A program made the position numbers and the translations under genes. A stretch of DNA of 64,000 bases. It comes from Hypoxylon rubiginosum. Lineage: Eukaryota; Ascomycota; Sordariomycetes; Xylariales; Hypoxylaceae. Positions 37,601 to 50,041 of this stretch are shown piece by piece. The stretch spans positions 372,001 through 436,000 of the forward strand of contig CADCXA010000015.1 in NCBI GenBank assembly GCA_902806565.1, in the 5' to 3' direction. Numbering within the stretch: the stretch's first letter is position 1; each line of letters begins with the position of its first letter. Under the pieces are notes generated by a model that worked only from the letters and a program-made list of their open reading frames with translations, searched no databases and had not been told where the DNA came from.

Positions 37601-39098
37601 AATGGAGCCTTTTCTAGATCACCGCTATTTCTGACTCCTATCTTAGGTACATATGTAGTCTTACCCCATGCTACTAACCTACATGTAGGGGAACTGATCA
37701 GTCGCACCACCGACGTCGTCTAAGCTTGTCCCTTTGGACCGTAGGCTTTTTGGTCTTGATGCTGTGTTACACTCACCTAAGACAAATTCTGCAGCCCAGA
37801 ATATGGATCAGAGAGCTTCCGGACTGAGCAATATTGCTCATTGGCCCTACTGATAGCCTAGCTGCCCAGCTCCCTCCTCCTGCCAGCCTGCTTTAGGCGG
37901 CTCAGGTGTGTACATGGTAATGGATGAGGTATGATGTTAAATGCTACGGTATCGCATACACACATCCCACGAAATCTTGCGAAACGAGCGAAATAGGAAA
38001 ATCATCGGCTGCTAGCAAGGTATTCAATGGTCTCTCGTACGAAGTATGAATCCTTTCCAACAAAAGCCTTCTTGTGTCTGTCTACCTTGCAAGGTAGATA
38101 GATACCTAGGTAGGTAAGAACTCGGCAGAGACTACTGCGAATTCAACACATCTCCAAGAGCCTACCTAGGTAGGCTAGAAAGCCTGCAAAGGCCTCAAGT
38201 TCAGTCATCTACCATGGTAGATCATCTGTTGGCTGTTGACTGTTGGTACATGGATAACTGCAAGTGTAGAGGATTCTCGTCATTGCTTGCAGAGGATATG
38301 TCGATATCGTACTTGTCCCTCCACGCAAGACTCTAGTTCACTAGAACAAGCCGCGCGGGCGAGCACAAAGCAATTTGGTGCCAGCTACCTACTGCATGTG
38401 GCATAGACATCTGGCTTTTTTCCCTTTTGTCCCTCCATGAATGAAGTTGGTGGGCATGCATGCAAAAGATCCTGATATTGGAGATTAGCGTGTACCGGTA
38501 TGTAAAAAGATACCCTTTCTCGCGGTTTGGGGTTTGGGGAGGTCAGCGGCTGGGACGCCACCAAGTTCGTACCTTGCTCACGCTGTTTCTACAAGCGAAT
38601 GCCTATTACTATGCGTCACCAAATGAGCGCCGCGACGGGAATGGATTAGAAAATAGGGGGCTTCGTTGCTCAAGTTTCTCCAACCACCGTGGTCCTTGCC
38701 TTGCCTAGTCTGCTAGGTTTTGGCGGCATCCTCATACGACCCCGACTCCTTTGTGTGAGGCTAGTGTCCTGGTATCCCTAGGTCTTTTGCCAGGACTCCA
38801 AGGGGCTGTCGTTATGCTCCAAGGCTCCTAGGCTCCTCGGCAGGCTCCTGGCAAACCTAGCAAACTGGCTCAGCCCAGACTCCGTTAAGAGGTCAGAGAA
38901 GAAAACCCTAGAGAGATGGGATTCAGCGAGCTCGCAAGCGACTTGGCCCAGCTTACAGTCTAACCTGAAAGGAGTTGGGGGCACATACAAGACGCTGCAC
39001 GGGTCTCGACTGGGCTCGGCTGGTGATTGGCAGGCTGCAGCGAACGAGGACTTGGGAAAAGCAGACCAGGATAGAAATCCAAATTCAATGTTCAGCAT

Positions 39099-39110
39099 CC
39101 CCCCCGGGGG
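39099..39110. promoter_or_regulatory. C7G5 block with CreA-type sites upstream of the sugar transporter
   Basis: CCCCCCCGGGGG lies about 390 bp before the transporter start and contains SYGGGG matches (CCGGGG) on both strands, the core bound by fungal CreA/Mig1 carbon-catabolite repressors. Function is inferred from motif and position only. Confidence 0.35.
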
Positions 39111-39500
39111 CGTTGAATCGTTACCCATTGCTGGACTCGCTTAAGCACACCCACTCTGGCCTTAGACCAATCATACGAAGCGACCTCTTGGCCCTCGCAC
39201 GTTGTTTCTCCCCCCCAGTGTTCTTCGTTGCTAATCCCAGGTTTTCTGACCCTCTGGCCCTCTCTTGGTTCTTCCTCTCCCGCCTTTTCCCTCTGCTGCC
39301 CTTTATTCTCCACCCTGCAACTCGCACCCGACTTCTATTATTACCCACTATCCTATCGATTCCCACCTACAGTGTTGTCCTATACCAACCGCATCTCTCA
39401 TTCAATGGGAGACCGCAAAACTCGACCTCGACCCTCTCCATCCACGAGCGACGCCGTATCATCATCAATAGCGCTGGTTTGACGTCGAAACACCATCACC

Positions 39501-41390
39501 ATGGCGATAGCCATGGGCTGGCACAAACCCGATAATGTCGCCGGCTCTTCAGCCCCGGCCATCATGGTCGGCCTCTTCGTAGCAACCGGTGGTCTCTTGT
39601 TCGGATACGATACTGGGTGAGCGCCTCTCTCCGACCCGTCCTCCGAATTCGAATGAATATTGAAGGAGGAAAAGAGGAGGAATACTAAAGTCGCATTGTG
39701 CTAACTCGGATGCTTTCTTTTTCAAAAGGACCATAAATGGTATACTTGCTATGAAATCGTTCAAGAGTCAATTCAACACCGGCTACGTGGACGACGACGG
39801 TTCCTTTAATCTCTCGCCCTCTCAGATTTCCATCATCGTCGCAATATTAAGTGCCGGTACCGTGGCTGGTGCGCTCATCGCAGCCCCCGCGGGCGACTGG
39901 ATCGGCCGTCGAATATCGATTATCGCTTCCATCTGCGTCTTCTGCTTCGGTGTCATATTTCAGGTTTGCGCCGACGCCATTCCGATGTTGTTGGCAGGCA
40001 GGTATGTCCACGTTAGACCCTCGGAGTTCCTCTGTCGAATTGTGCATGTTGATGGTTGTCGTATAGGTTTTTCGCCGGTGTTGGTGTAGGATCCGTCTCC
40101 GTCCTCGTTCCTTTATATCAATCAGAGATGGCGCCGAAATGGATTCGCGGTACGCTGGTGTGCGCATATCAGCTTTCTATAACGTGCGGTTTATTGGCTG
40201 CGTCCATCGTCAATCTCCTGACCCAAGAAATGGAGGGACCGCCCGCGTATCGGATTCCCATGGGGCTTCAACTCACGTGGGCTTGCGTACTATGCCTCGG
40301 TCTGCTCATCCTGCCCGAAACTCCTCGATTCCTCATTAAGAAGGGCGACAAGCACGCCGCCAGCCTCGCCCTCAGCCGCCTCCGACGCCTCGATATAACC
40401 CATCCTGCCCTCATCGAAGAACTGGCCGAAATCGAAGCGAACCACGATTACGAGTTAGCACTGGGATCCGCGTCATATCGTGACCTCCTTATCGGAACGC
40501 CTCATCTCGGCCGCCGGACGCTGACCGGTTGCGGTCTCCAGATGCTGCAGCAGCTTACCGGCATCAATTTCATCATGTATTACGGGACTACCTTCTTTAC
40601 GAGCGCCGGTGTTTCGGACCCTTTCCTGATCTCCCTTGTTATGAACGTCATCAACGTTGTCTCGACGGTTCCCGGATTATTTGTTGTAGAGACCTGGGGT
40701 CGTCGGAAACTACTCATCGTCGGCGCGCTGGGTATGGCGTGCTGCCAGCTGGTCATCGCGATATTTTCCACCATCGCGAGCGACTCGCAGAGTTCCTTAG
40801 TGGCTAAGCTTCTCATCGTCTTCGTTTCCTTATTCGTCTTCTTCTACGCGGCCTCGTGGGGCCCTGTCGCCTGGGTCGTCACCTCCGAAATATACCCTCT
40901 CAAGATCCGAGCAAAGTCCATGTCGGTTTCGACGGCGTCCAACTGGTTATTGAACTTCGGCATCGCCTACGGTACCCCTTTTATGGTGGAGGAAGGCAAC
41001 GGCTATGCCGCTTTGGGGGCCAAGGTGTTTTACGTCTGGGGAGCGTTCTGCATCCTCGCGGCCATCTTCGTGTACGGCATGATCTACGAGACCAGCAAGA
41101 TCAGCCTCGAGCAGATCGACGAGATGTACGAGCGCGTGGCGTTCGCGTGGAAGAGCAAGGACTTCGAACCGAGCTGGAGCTTCCAACAGATACGAGACGA
41201 CGGGTTTGCGGACAGCGGCATACCACCGCCCGAGCACGAATTACACCAAGCTTCCCGGACGACTACGACCACGACTACCACCGAGAGCGTGCAGACGATA
41301 CATTCGGAGACGAATACGAACGAGAATCAATCCGAAGAGGATAAGATAATACATCAAATGGGTATGAGTAATGTCGACTTCAGCTATTAA
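39501..41390 (+). CDS. MFS sugar (hexose-type) transporter
   Basis: Predicted 570-residue twelve-helix permease from three exons: 39501-39616, 39729-40001 and 40067-41390. Intron ends are gtgagc/aag and gtatgt/tag. Sugar-porter signatures are present: GGLLFGYDTG in helix 1, GDWIGRR between helices 2 and 3, PETPRFLIKKG before the central loop, LQQLTGINFIMYYG in helix 7, VETWGRRKLL between helices 8 and 9, and WGPVAWVVTSEIYPLKIR around helix 10. It sits in the plasma membrane and moves hexose, probably with protons. Exact substrate cannot be told from sequence. The cytosolic C-terminal tail is long, polar and carries a run of eight Thr. A C/G block with CreA-type sites lies upstream, fitting carbon-source control. 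There is an ATG in good context (ACCATGG). Confidence 0.93.
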
Positions 41391-43323
41391 GCCTCTGTCT
41401 GATTCTTTCCTCCGCGTCTCACGACACAACCGCCCCCGTTACGACCGTTTCATGTTCATCCCGTGAAAAAAAATTTAAGGGGGGAGGGACAGTGTAAGGG
41501 ACCTTCTGTTCTTTGGAGTCATTTTGGATATATCAGCGTAGGAGTTCAACGCGACGGAGTTAACGGCAATTGGGAACTGGGACTTTTACGGAGGGGAATC
41601 ATTCACACAATTGGGATTATTTTATTTATTTATTGGGAACCACGGGTGTGGACTTTGGGGTCCGGCGGTAAACACCATGGGACGGCATCTCGAATTAGGA
41701 TGTGCGATATCATCACTTGGGAGGGGGAAGGACACAACTTACCGGTTTATTGGGGCACAACGGCGCAGCGGGCCTCCGACGAAAAAAAGAAGGCATCAGG
41801 CGTGCGCCATCCGGGGGACCAGCGATAGGATCTTCCTCCCCCCGCGTTTTTTATAAGTATTAGGGTCACCCCATCCCGCTGCCGTGCTGCTATTGCTTAC
41901 CTACATCTACGACTATACTACTCGACGTATTGTAGATGGGGACCGACTGGACTACTCTACATTCCGCCATGCTACACCGCATCCCTCCATACTCTACTAC
42001 TACACTCTACTACGCTTACACTACTACTAACTAGCCTCGACGGGCGGAGATCCTAACTCTTTTGTGTACCACAGCTTTGAATAGATAGGCAGCGCGAGTT
42101 GAGCTATTTTGGCGGGCCTAGCAAATTTAAAAAAGTTGAAATGTTCTAAAATTGCTGGTTTATGTTTCTACATACTTGCCTACTTACCTAGTGACATGAA
42201 AGCCTCTTATCATATTGACTGACTATCTGGGCGTAAGTAATATGTGTCGAGGGTTTGACGATGTGAAGAATACGTACCTGCTTTGTTACACCCCGATATT
42301 ATGTCCCTTTTCACAAGCACATAGGTAAGTAACTCTCAAGCCGTATGTAGGACGGCGGAGGTGGCGAAAGTCGACTTACTACCGTATTCGAACCAAATGA
42401 CTTCGAAAGAGAGGCAGTCCTCACGTGCCGTCTAAACTGCCTGCCTGTCTGTCTACCCGGTTTTACCCAAGTATGGTCGATCATAGACTCTTAAGGGGGC
42501 TCGCTTGTCGAAGCGAGCGAATGCCCCTCGTTTTCTCTAGTTGCTCGTATATTGTATGTTGATCTCAGTTAGATATGTAGATCCCTTATATATGTACTCA
42601 AGATATGCCCATGGAGTTGAAGCCAAGCATTCATATAATAAGTAGTTGTTATATCTTCGATGTTAAATATTACCTTGCGAAGGGGGGGGCGTGGGTGTGT
42701 TCAACCCGCGCAAGTAAAACGAGATGCTATGTTATTATATCTACCTGCCTGCCTACTGACGCCTATCTCATAACACACAAGCAAGTATTCAGACTAACTA
42801 CAATCTGTTGATATTTCAACGTCTTTCTCATTTCGTCGACTCATCGACGATATACAAGGTAGCTAGCCGTACTTCCTACGCCCACGCCCACGCATACGCG
42901 TCCGCTTATTTAGTATATTATACAGAGCATCCACGCCGTATCCCGGAAACCGACAGACGGATTTCTGTAAACTACCAAGATACCGTCCGTTAGTCTCTCG
43001 CTTGCTTGCTTGCTCGAAAGACGCACATATAAAATCAAACCCTCTACTCCACGTAATCCTATCCCATTGTCCTCTGGTTTTTTTTCTTCTTCCCCCATTA
43101 CCCACCTAGACCTACAGAAAGAATTCGAGTTGATTACTTGGAGAGTAGCTACTACGCATAGCTACCTTAACCATGCTATAAGGCCTTATTTTTTTATTCC
43201 TCTTCTCTGCCTTTGCCCCTTTCTTTTATACGTTTTCCAACAATGCTCCCCTCGCTCCCTCCCTCCCTTTCCTTCTCCCATTCTCCAAAGTTGTAATATA
43301 CACACAGCTAGCTACCTGCCTAC
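41391..43323. other. Intergenic region between convergent transporter and phosphoesterase genes
   Basis: 1.9 kb with no recognisable gene. It holds CTAC-rich simple sequence at about 41900-42020 and C/T-rich stretches near 43080-43330. Confidence 0.55.
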
Positions 43324-45586
43324 CTACCCCTTATAAGTAAGGTAAGTAAAGAACAGCAGCACCATCCACGCCACCCTCCAGCTCGTCGTCCACATCTCCC
43401 TGCCGACGATCCCGAACGTGCCGCCCCGCGACCTCGACGACGACGCCGGCCGCCACGCGCCCGTGCCGCGGTTCGCGCTGTCGTAGTACGCGTCCCTTCT
43501 AATCTCGATCCGCGGGCCCCTGCTGCTGTTGCTGTTCTGGCCCCAGCCCCACTTCCCCGGGCTGCCACCTTTACTCCTGGCAGAATTGGGAGACGGCGCG
43601 CGGGCCTGCGGGCCCAGCCCGTTGGACAGGGACTGGCCGCGGGTCCGGGCGGCCGAGACGCGGGCCGAGGGGAACTTGGAAGACGAGGTGTTAGAGGAGG
43701 TCGGCTTGACGTCGTAGGCGGCGACGCTGTCGTCGCCTTCGGCCTTGGCCTTGAAGATGGGAAGGACGGCCGAGGCGGCGTGCTGGGCGGGGTCCAGGGC
43801 GAACGGTCGGAGATTCAGGACGGGGACGAGGAAAGCTCGCGCTATTAGTATTACCACGCTTAAAACGCCGAGGACGGCGTAGGTCATGAAGGTGGAGAGC
43901 TGTTGCGGAAGGAGGCAGAGGTGAGTCTGCAGCGTAGTCTTGGGGGAACCTGGGAGCGGATTTCCCCGTTCGTCGATCGGGTTGTACAGTGATACCATCT
44001 GGAAGCCTGGCGTCGGCACTCCCATGGCCATGTTTATACTCTTGACTGTGATTTCCGGGACGCTTTCCAGGTCCTGTGTATGCACCACCTCGCAGTAGTC
44101 GTGGTCATCTCCGGAGAAGGCGTGTATCACATTGCCAATACTCTTGATTAGCTTGGTGGAATCTTCCAGGCTAAGCACATTCTGGTACTGGTATCCGCTG
44201 GAGACGCTGATGGCGTTCCGGTGGTCTGGAATCACCGGTGCAGTCTGTCCCTTGGCCGGTTTCGCCGGAGGCCAGTGTTCCCGCATCGGTCCGCAGGGCG
44301 TGCCCGGGTCGCGAAATAACGGCACATGCGTCAGGAGGATAGTTGGGAAGTCGGGTGCATTATCCTTCAGATCCATAGTCGGCAGGTTGCTATAGTCAGC
44401 GCTGCTTAAATCTTCAACTTTATGATCGAATGCCAAGTCATCCACGGCCCCCTTCCAAAATAGCACCTCCTTTTCGGCGGCCCTTCGCTTCGTCGCCTTG
44501 ACGCCTTTTAGAAACTCTTGGGCGGGTCCGTATATGGGTTCTAGGTCAACCCGGTCTCTCATACTTGACGAGTCGGCGCTCAGAGATACCGTGTCTACCG
44601 ACACAAATGTGTGGTTTCCGACTACGTCCACCCTGTTCGTCTCACCAAAGTACGCGTTGAATCGATGCCTCGCGGCAACCCTCACCTCAGCCCCGAACCC
44701 TAAATCGTGATTTCCGGGTAAGCTCGAGATGAGCTTCCGCCCTCGCTGTCCAGGGCCAGGATATATGCCCCCTAGATTCCAATTGTCGTAGAATATGTTT
44801 CCGAACCTCGCATACTCTTGCAACCAGTACTCTTGGCCGTACTTCCTGTGCCACTCGTTGACATACTTCTGCTCATCGGCAGGGCGATTCCCCTTTGCCC
44901 ACTCGGGATCGTCCCAGTTTCCGTCCGCTGTCTTCCACTCTCTTCCGCCGTCGAATAGGTCGCCCAGAAAGAATACGGTGTCTGGGCGGAGCACCTTCTG
45001 TAGTTGTTTGTATGACCGTCGCATGTAGTTATCGGTTATGGTGATGGTTAGGGGGTTGAGGGGCCAAGGGCGCCCAGGATAGGAATGGGGGTCGGTGATT
45101 TGAGGGTCGGCGACGAATATAAGTCGATGTGGTGTCACTCCTGCGGGCTATAATATTGTAGTGATGGGTCAATATTTCGTCTCTAAACTCCATGTCTTAT
45201 GTTTCCCTCGGGGTCTCAAAAAGGCTTACCCAATCTTCCCAATGATCCCAGTCGCAACTCCGGACTCGACTCGCGAACACCCATCGCTCCCCCCAGAGCA
45301 TGACCAGGACCCAGACAGCTACTAGCAGGTGAGGGAAGCTCAGGAGGCGGCGGCGCGTCATATTCCTCCTAACCTGCTGCATTCCCTTCATAGCCAAACC
45401 CCAGACCGTATGCCGGCGCCGTCCGTTGGCATAACCCAATATCCTGTCCAGCATACTCCTGGCGCTAGAGAATATGTCGTCGCATATGGACTGAAAGTCG
45501 CCATTGCTTCTGTAGTCGTAGGAGGGCGTGGGGAGGGCGGACGACGAGTAGCCGTAGCCGTTGCCGTTGCTATAAGGCGGCGCCAT
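43324..45586 (-). CDS. Membrane-anchored calcineurin-like phosphoesterase, Cdc1/Ted1 (PGAP5-like) family
   Basis: Predicted 726-residue protein from exons 45586-45230 and 45147-43324, with an 82-nt intron (gtaagc...tatag). An N-terminal membrane segment (LLSFPHLLVAVWVLVML, about residues 82-100) precedes a metallophosphatase domain. Metal-binding motifs are in order: FVADPQI (about Asp133), FLGDLFDGG (about Asp182), LPGNHD, a THVPL block and FSGDDHDY. A second membrane stretch (about residues 540-565, TYAVLGVLSVVILIARAFLV) and a C-terminal one (WRVAWMVLLFFTYLTY) follow, separated by a long Ser/Arg/Gly-rich loop. Relatives in ER and Golgi remove ethanolamine phosphate from GPI glycans and aid GPI-protein export; Mn2+ is the usual metal. 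Which paralogue (Cdc1 or Ted1) this is I cannot settle. The 3' end of the gene is much more GC-rich than the catalytic part. Confidence 0.9.
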
Positions 45587-47042
45587 GGCGGTCGAGATTG
45601 GTAGCCATATATGTCGGCTTTGGTAGGAATATAGACGTTAGAGTTGTTTCCGTGCTTCCGAGCTAGGTGTCTAGAGGTTACCCAAGGTCCTTAGGTAAGT
45701 AGATTAAAAAGAATGACTAGCAAAGCAGAAGTGCTTTGGGCTGATTTCTACAGAAGACGTGTACTAGCAATGGCTGACGATTTATGGAGGTCGCCAGGTC
45801 ATAGAGCCGATAGAGCCAGACCCTTAATGTTACCTGTAAGATGATACGCTATAACTTTATTTTTTCCCTAGGCGTCCCGTTGCGGTACACGCGTCCCCCC
45901 TTTTTCTTCGCACGGTCCGGACAACATTGAACTTAGCGACCGACCCCGCTTAAGCTCAATACCTAATATCTTCAATATGCATTTATCCAATCCAAGTAAA
46001 AGTATATACGACTATTGAACTCTTGTGTAACTCTTCATCTGCTCAACTTCTAATTCAAACATTTACCTAGTTCGCACGCACGTTATAACTTGTAACTATA
46101 GGTGGGTGTCCTTTTGAGCGTATTAACTTGGCATGTCTTGGAACTACCGATATGTGCTTGCAAGTATTTCGAATTGCATCACGTATTGGGTATCAACTTA
46201 TTCTGCCCGAAACCTTAAGCGACGATGGCAAATGACACCCATCCTGACTTTGGTAAGTTCTGACGAGTAAATAGCAATGTTGTCCTGCTATGTAATGGGA
46301 TAAAAATATAAAGGTTGAGCCAATTCGCATGTCCGTATGTTGGGGTGCTTTTTTTCCTCCCTTATTCCTAAGACTGCCCCTAATACCTCGAATATAGGTA
46401 GGTAGATACAAGGTATGTACCCATCGGTATAGTGCGAGTTGAATGCTGAGAAGTAGATGGAAATCTAATAAGAGATAACTTCAGACCTAGTATAATAACT
46501 GTAACAGCTATAGTGTGCTGTCTAAATTTCAATACTAGGTACGCGCGTAATATAACTCAAGGAGTCTGAATGCTCGCATAGGTAAAATCTCGTATCCCCG
46601 AGTAATACACAAGCGTCGAGAAACAATAGCAATAATTGATAAGTACTCGATGAAGAAGCAAGTTTATTCATTCATTGTATGATTATTCGTTCAGATTCAA
46701 GAACTGCAATGATTAAAGAGTGTATCAATAATCCGATATCTCTTGCATCAACTAGCCCGGAGCAGGCCCCAGCAGTAAAGGGCCAACACCGAGCTTGGAT
46801 CCGGTTCGGTCCGGTAAGGGGGAATATACCATTATGCCCCATGCCTAACCGCCATGTCGTGATATAAAAAATAAAATAAAAATAAAAAACCTCCAGAGGG
46901 AAATAAAAGATGGACCCGTATGCGCAGGCTAATATGGCTCCTGCTTGCCTGCAGTAAGGAGTGAGATATAAATGCATAGATTGGTGATTAAAATGCCTGA
47001 GGTGGAAGAAATATGGAATAGCCGGGCGGGGTGGCGGAAAAC
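45587..47042. other. Intergenic region between phosphoesterase start and beta-glucosidase stop
   Basis: 1.46 kb with no recognisable gene, AT-rich, with AAAATAAAA-type runs near 46865-46890. It contains the phosphoesterase promoter. Confidence 0.55.
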
Positions 47043-50041
47043 TTAGAACGTCCAAGTGAATGACTCCTTGACCTCGAACGGTACCGAATGTCTAGGGCGG
47101 TGATTGTCAGTCGGCATCAACGAGATAGGTAGGTCGTACGGGGGGCGAGCGCTAAGCGAGGAGTGGGAGTGGGGGGGTTTGCTTACCTGATATCAGTCGC
47201 CGACGCCCCTATCAGGACTTTAAATGTGCCCTCCTCGGCGATCCACGCCGGCACCGAGTCGTCGTAGTATCCCACCGCATATTTGTCTAGCGGCACGATA
47301 ATATGTTTAGTCTCCTCCGGCTCTAAGAAGACCTTCTCGAAAGCCACCAGTTCCTTCTCGGGACGCGGTAGTCGAGATCTATCGTCTCGGACGTAGATCT
47401 GAATCGTCTCCGCGCCCGCAACCCTGCCCGTGTTGGTGACGGCCATGATTAGGTGGATGGGTGCCGAGTCCGCCAGCGTCTTGCGGCTCAGCGACGGTCG
47501 GCCATATTCAAACGTTGTGTACGAGAGGCCGTGACCGAATGGGAATAGGGGTGCGACGTTCGCTCGGTCGTAATGCTTATATCCGATGTATAGACCCTCG
47601 CCGTACAGAACTTGCAGGTTCTCGCCTGGCCAGTTGTGGTATGCGGGAGTGTCCTCGAGCCGACGAGGGAAGGTTGTCTATTACAGTACCTAGTCAGCGT
47701 CGATGATCTAGACGTTTCAAAGCTGTGTAACTTACCGGAAGTTTACCGCTGGGGTTCCGCAGGCCAAACAAGACATCGGCTAGCGCATTGCCGGCTTCCT
47801 GGCCTTGGTACCAAGCTTGGATGATGGTTGGCACCTTATCGGCCCAAGGCATGGTCACTGGTGAGCCCGACTGGTTGACCACAACCGTCCGTGGATTGGC
47901 CTTCACGATAGCCTCAACTAGTCGATCTTGACTACCGTCAGAAGGAAGATCCATTGTCTTTCTGTCATAGCCCTCAGACTCCCACTCGGCATCAAGGCCC
48001 ACGATGACGACGGCAACATCAGCCTCTCTCGCCGCATCTATGGCTTGCTGGAGGTAGTCGACCTGATCTTCCTCCTTAAAACCGATGCGACAGCCGCCAT
48101 ACTTGTGCGTCATGTTGAAAGTCTTCTGTTTAGCGATCGGTCGAAGCTCGTTTGTCATCTCCACCCGCAGCTCTACCGGCTTGCCGGCTTCCATCCCCAC
48201 ATCGACCATGTAGTCGATTGAGCCGTCGAACATCGCTTCTCCTTCTTCCGTCCAATCCCACAAGTCGAGAGCCAACTTCCCATCTATGTATAGTCTTCCC
48301 GGGCCGACACTCATGAAACTGATCGTGTGCTTTCCGGTAGCTGTCGGTGTAAGATGAGTCGTTGCTATCGCTGACCATTCAGGGCCAAGTTGAGCAAGCG
48401 GCGCAGAGTCCCACAAGAAAAGATCGGTGTTCGTCCGCCTCTGCGTTACAACGACATCACCTTGGAATTTGTCCCCGCTAAACCACTCGAGAGTGATACC
48501 TGGCTCGCCGGATTTGGCAGTGCAGAAAGGTGATGCAACTGGTAGCCACTTGTGGATATGGCATCCCTGTGCATATACGACTTCTTGTTGTGAGGTCGTT
48601 CTGATGCTATCGAGAGGAAGGGTGTTGTAATACGGGTTCAGACTGGCACTGCCGCCGCCACCAGCAATAGCCCGGTTTGCGTTCGGGCCAATTACGGCGA
48701 CTTTGGTGGTCTTAGGGTTGAGTGGTAGGATCTGTCCTTCGTTCTTCAACAGAGTTAGACCTTCGGCACCCAACGCTCGGATTAGCTCTCTCGTCTCCTC
48801 TCGGTTGTCCTCCCGTTCGGCCTCCTCCGCCGACATATCGTCTCCCTTTGTGCGTTCCACAAGAGTCAAAACATTTTCTGCTGCAGTATCTATGTCCTCT
48901 TTCGTGAGCTCGCCTTCGTCGATAGCCTTTAGGACTTTGTCGAATCGCCACTTCGTCGAGAACGGAAACTCTATATCGCAACCCGCTTTGATGGATTCGA
49001 CGGTGGAGTTGACGCCACCCCAATCCGACATGACGGTTCTACGATGTGATGGTTAGACCTCGCCCCTAAGTTGGAAAGGAGTTTGGGCCTTACCCGTCAT
49101 AGCCCCATTCTCCCCGAAGTATATCCTTCAACGTGTGACCATTCATGTCAGCATGGGTTCCGTTAATTAAATTGTACGACGACATGACCGCCCAAGGGTT
49201 TGCTTCTCGTATGGCGATCTCGAATGGTCGGAGATATAATTCCCTCAACGGCCGTTCCATCATGACCGAGTCGATAGTGAGCCGGTGGGTTTCCTGCTCA
49301 TTTGCTACGAAATCTATTAACTATCAGCTGATGTTTCGAATGTTCGCAGATGGCTGATGCGGACGTTTGATAGTTGCGGCAACTCCTTTAGACTGGAGTC
49401 CCTGGATATACTTGGAAGCAAGTTTGCCGGTTAGAAACGGATCTTCCGAGAATGACTCGAAATTACGGCCACCAAGGGGGTGGCGGTGCATGCAGACTGT
49501 GGGTGCAAGGAGCACGTTGGCCGATCTAGCCTTGACCTCGTCGGCTAGGTGCTGGCCGACTGTGTACAGGAGGTCTTTATTCCACGTCGCTGCAAGTGAG
49601 ATTCCGCATGGAAACAAGGCCGCCTACGCAAGAGAGGTTATTGACAAAGTACTTCGATTCGAAACTTTGTAACTAACCTTGGTACCTCCGACGAAGATAC
49701 CGCCTCGGGCACCGTTGGGCCCATCGCTCGTCTTGATAGCGGGAATGCTTTTGGAGGATATCGACTTCGTCCTCCAGAAATCTGCGGCAGTGAGAAGCGA
49801 GACCTAGGCAAGTTAGTGATGTAATCACACTGCTTTCCAGTCCACATACTTTCTCTTCGAGAGTCAGACGAGCTAACTTCTCTCTCGCTAGCGATCGGCA
49901 GTCCTTAAGGAGACATGATTTCGGGATTGGACTACCGGGAGGGGAGAATTCGGTGTCTGGCGTTGTGTTGCTATCGACGCTGTCGAAGGGGGATGCGTTG
50001 GGATCTATCCCGTCGTACTGCTGATCTTCGATATGCTCCAT
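47043..50041 (-). CDS. GH3 beta-glucosidase with PA14 and fibronectin III-like domains
   Basis: Predicted 879-residue enzyme from seven exons on the minus strand: 50041-49850, 49803-49678, 49623-49365, 49313-49094, 49038-47736, 47677-47187 and 47091-47043. Introns are 46-95 nt. The donor of the third intron is gtccgc, which is weak but in frame. A 50-residue acidic, Pro/Ser-rich leader replaces a signal peptide, so it is probably intracellular. The GH3 TIM barrel has TSDGPNGARGG, HPLGGRNFESFSEDP and the nucleophile in VMSDWGG (about Asp271). The C-terminal sandwich has VAVIGPNAN, interrupted by a PA14 insert (about residues 390-560), and EWESEGYDR. GHGLSYTTFEYG opens the fibronectin III-like end, finishing SVPFEVKESFTWTF. 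It likely cleaves cellobiose or other beta-glucosides, including glycosylated plant metabolites. Identification is firm; substrate is not. Confidence 0.93.

Larger units (their letters stand above)
32724..39500. other. 6.8-kb intergenic region without recognisable genes
   Basis: Many frames of 60-180 codons occur, the longest near 35014-35559 and 38975-39535, but none shows a domain, signal peptide or coding-like composition. Contents include CT-repeat sequence near 32835, a (CTG)9 microsatellite at 34582-34608, an A-rich run at 37149-37171, a short direct repeat TTTACGGCCGTG near 35906-35930, several ACCTAGGT words (32973, 36743, 38103, 38163) and, at the 3' end, the CT-rich promoter of the sugar transporter. 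Confidence 0.55.

Noticed and set aside
38975..39535. 186-codon open frame overlapping the transporter promoter and start
   Set aside because: It overlaps the transporter start in another frame and reads through CT-rich leader sequence as a hydrophobic Leu/Phe/Pro stretch. There is no family resemblance.
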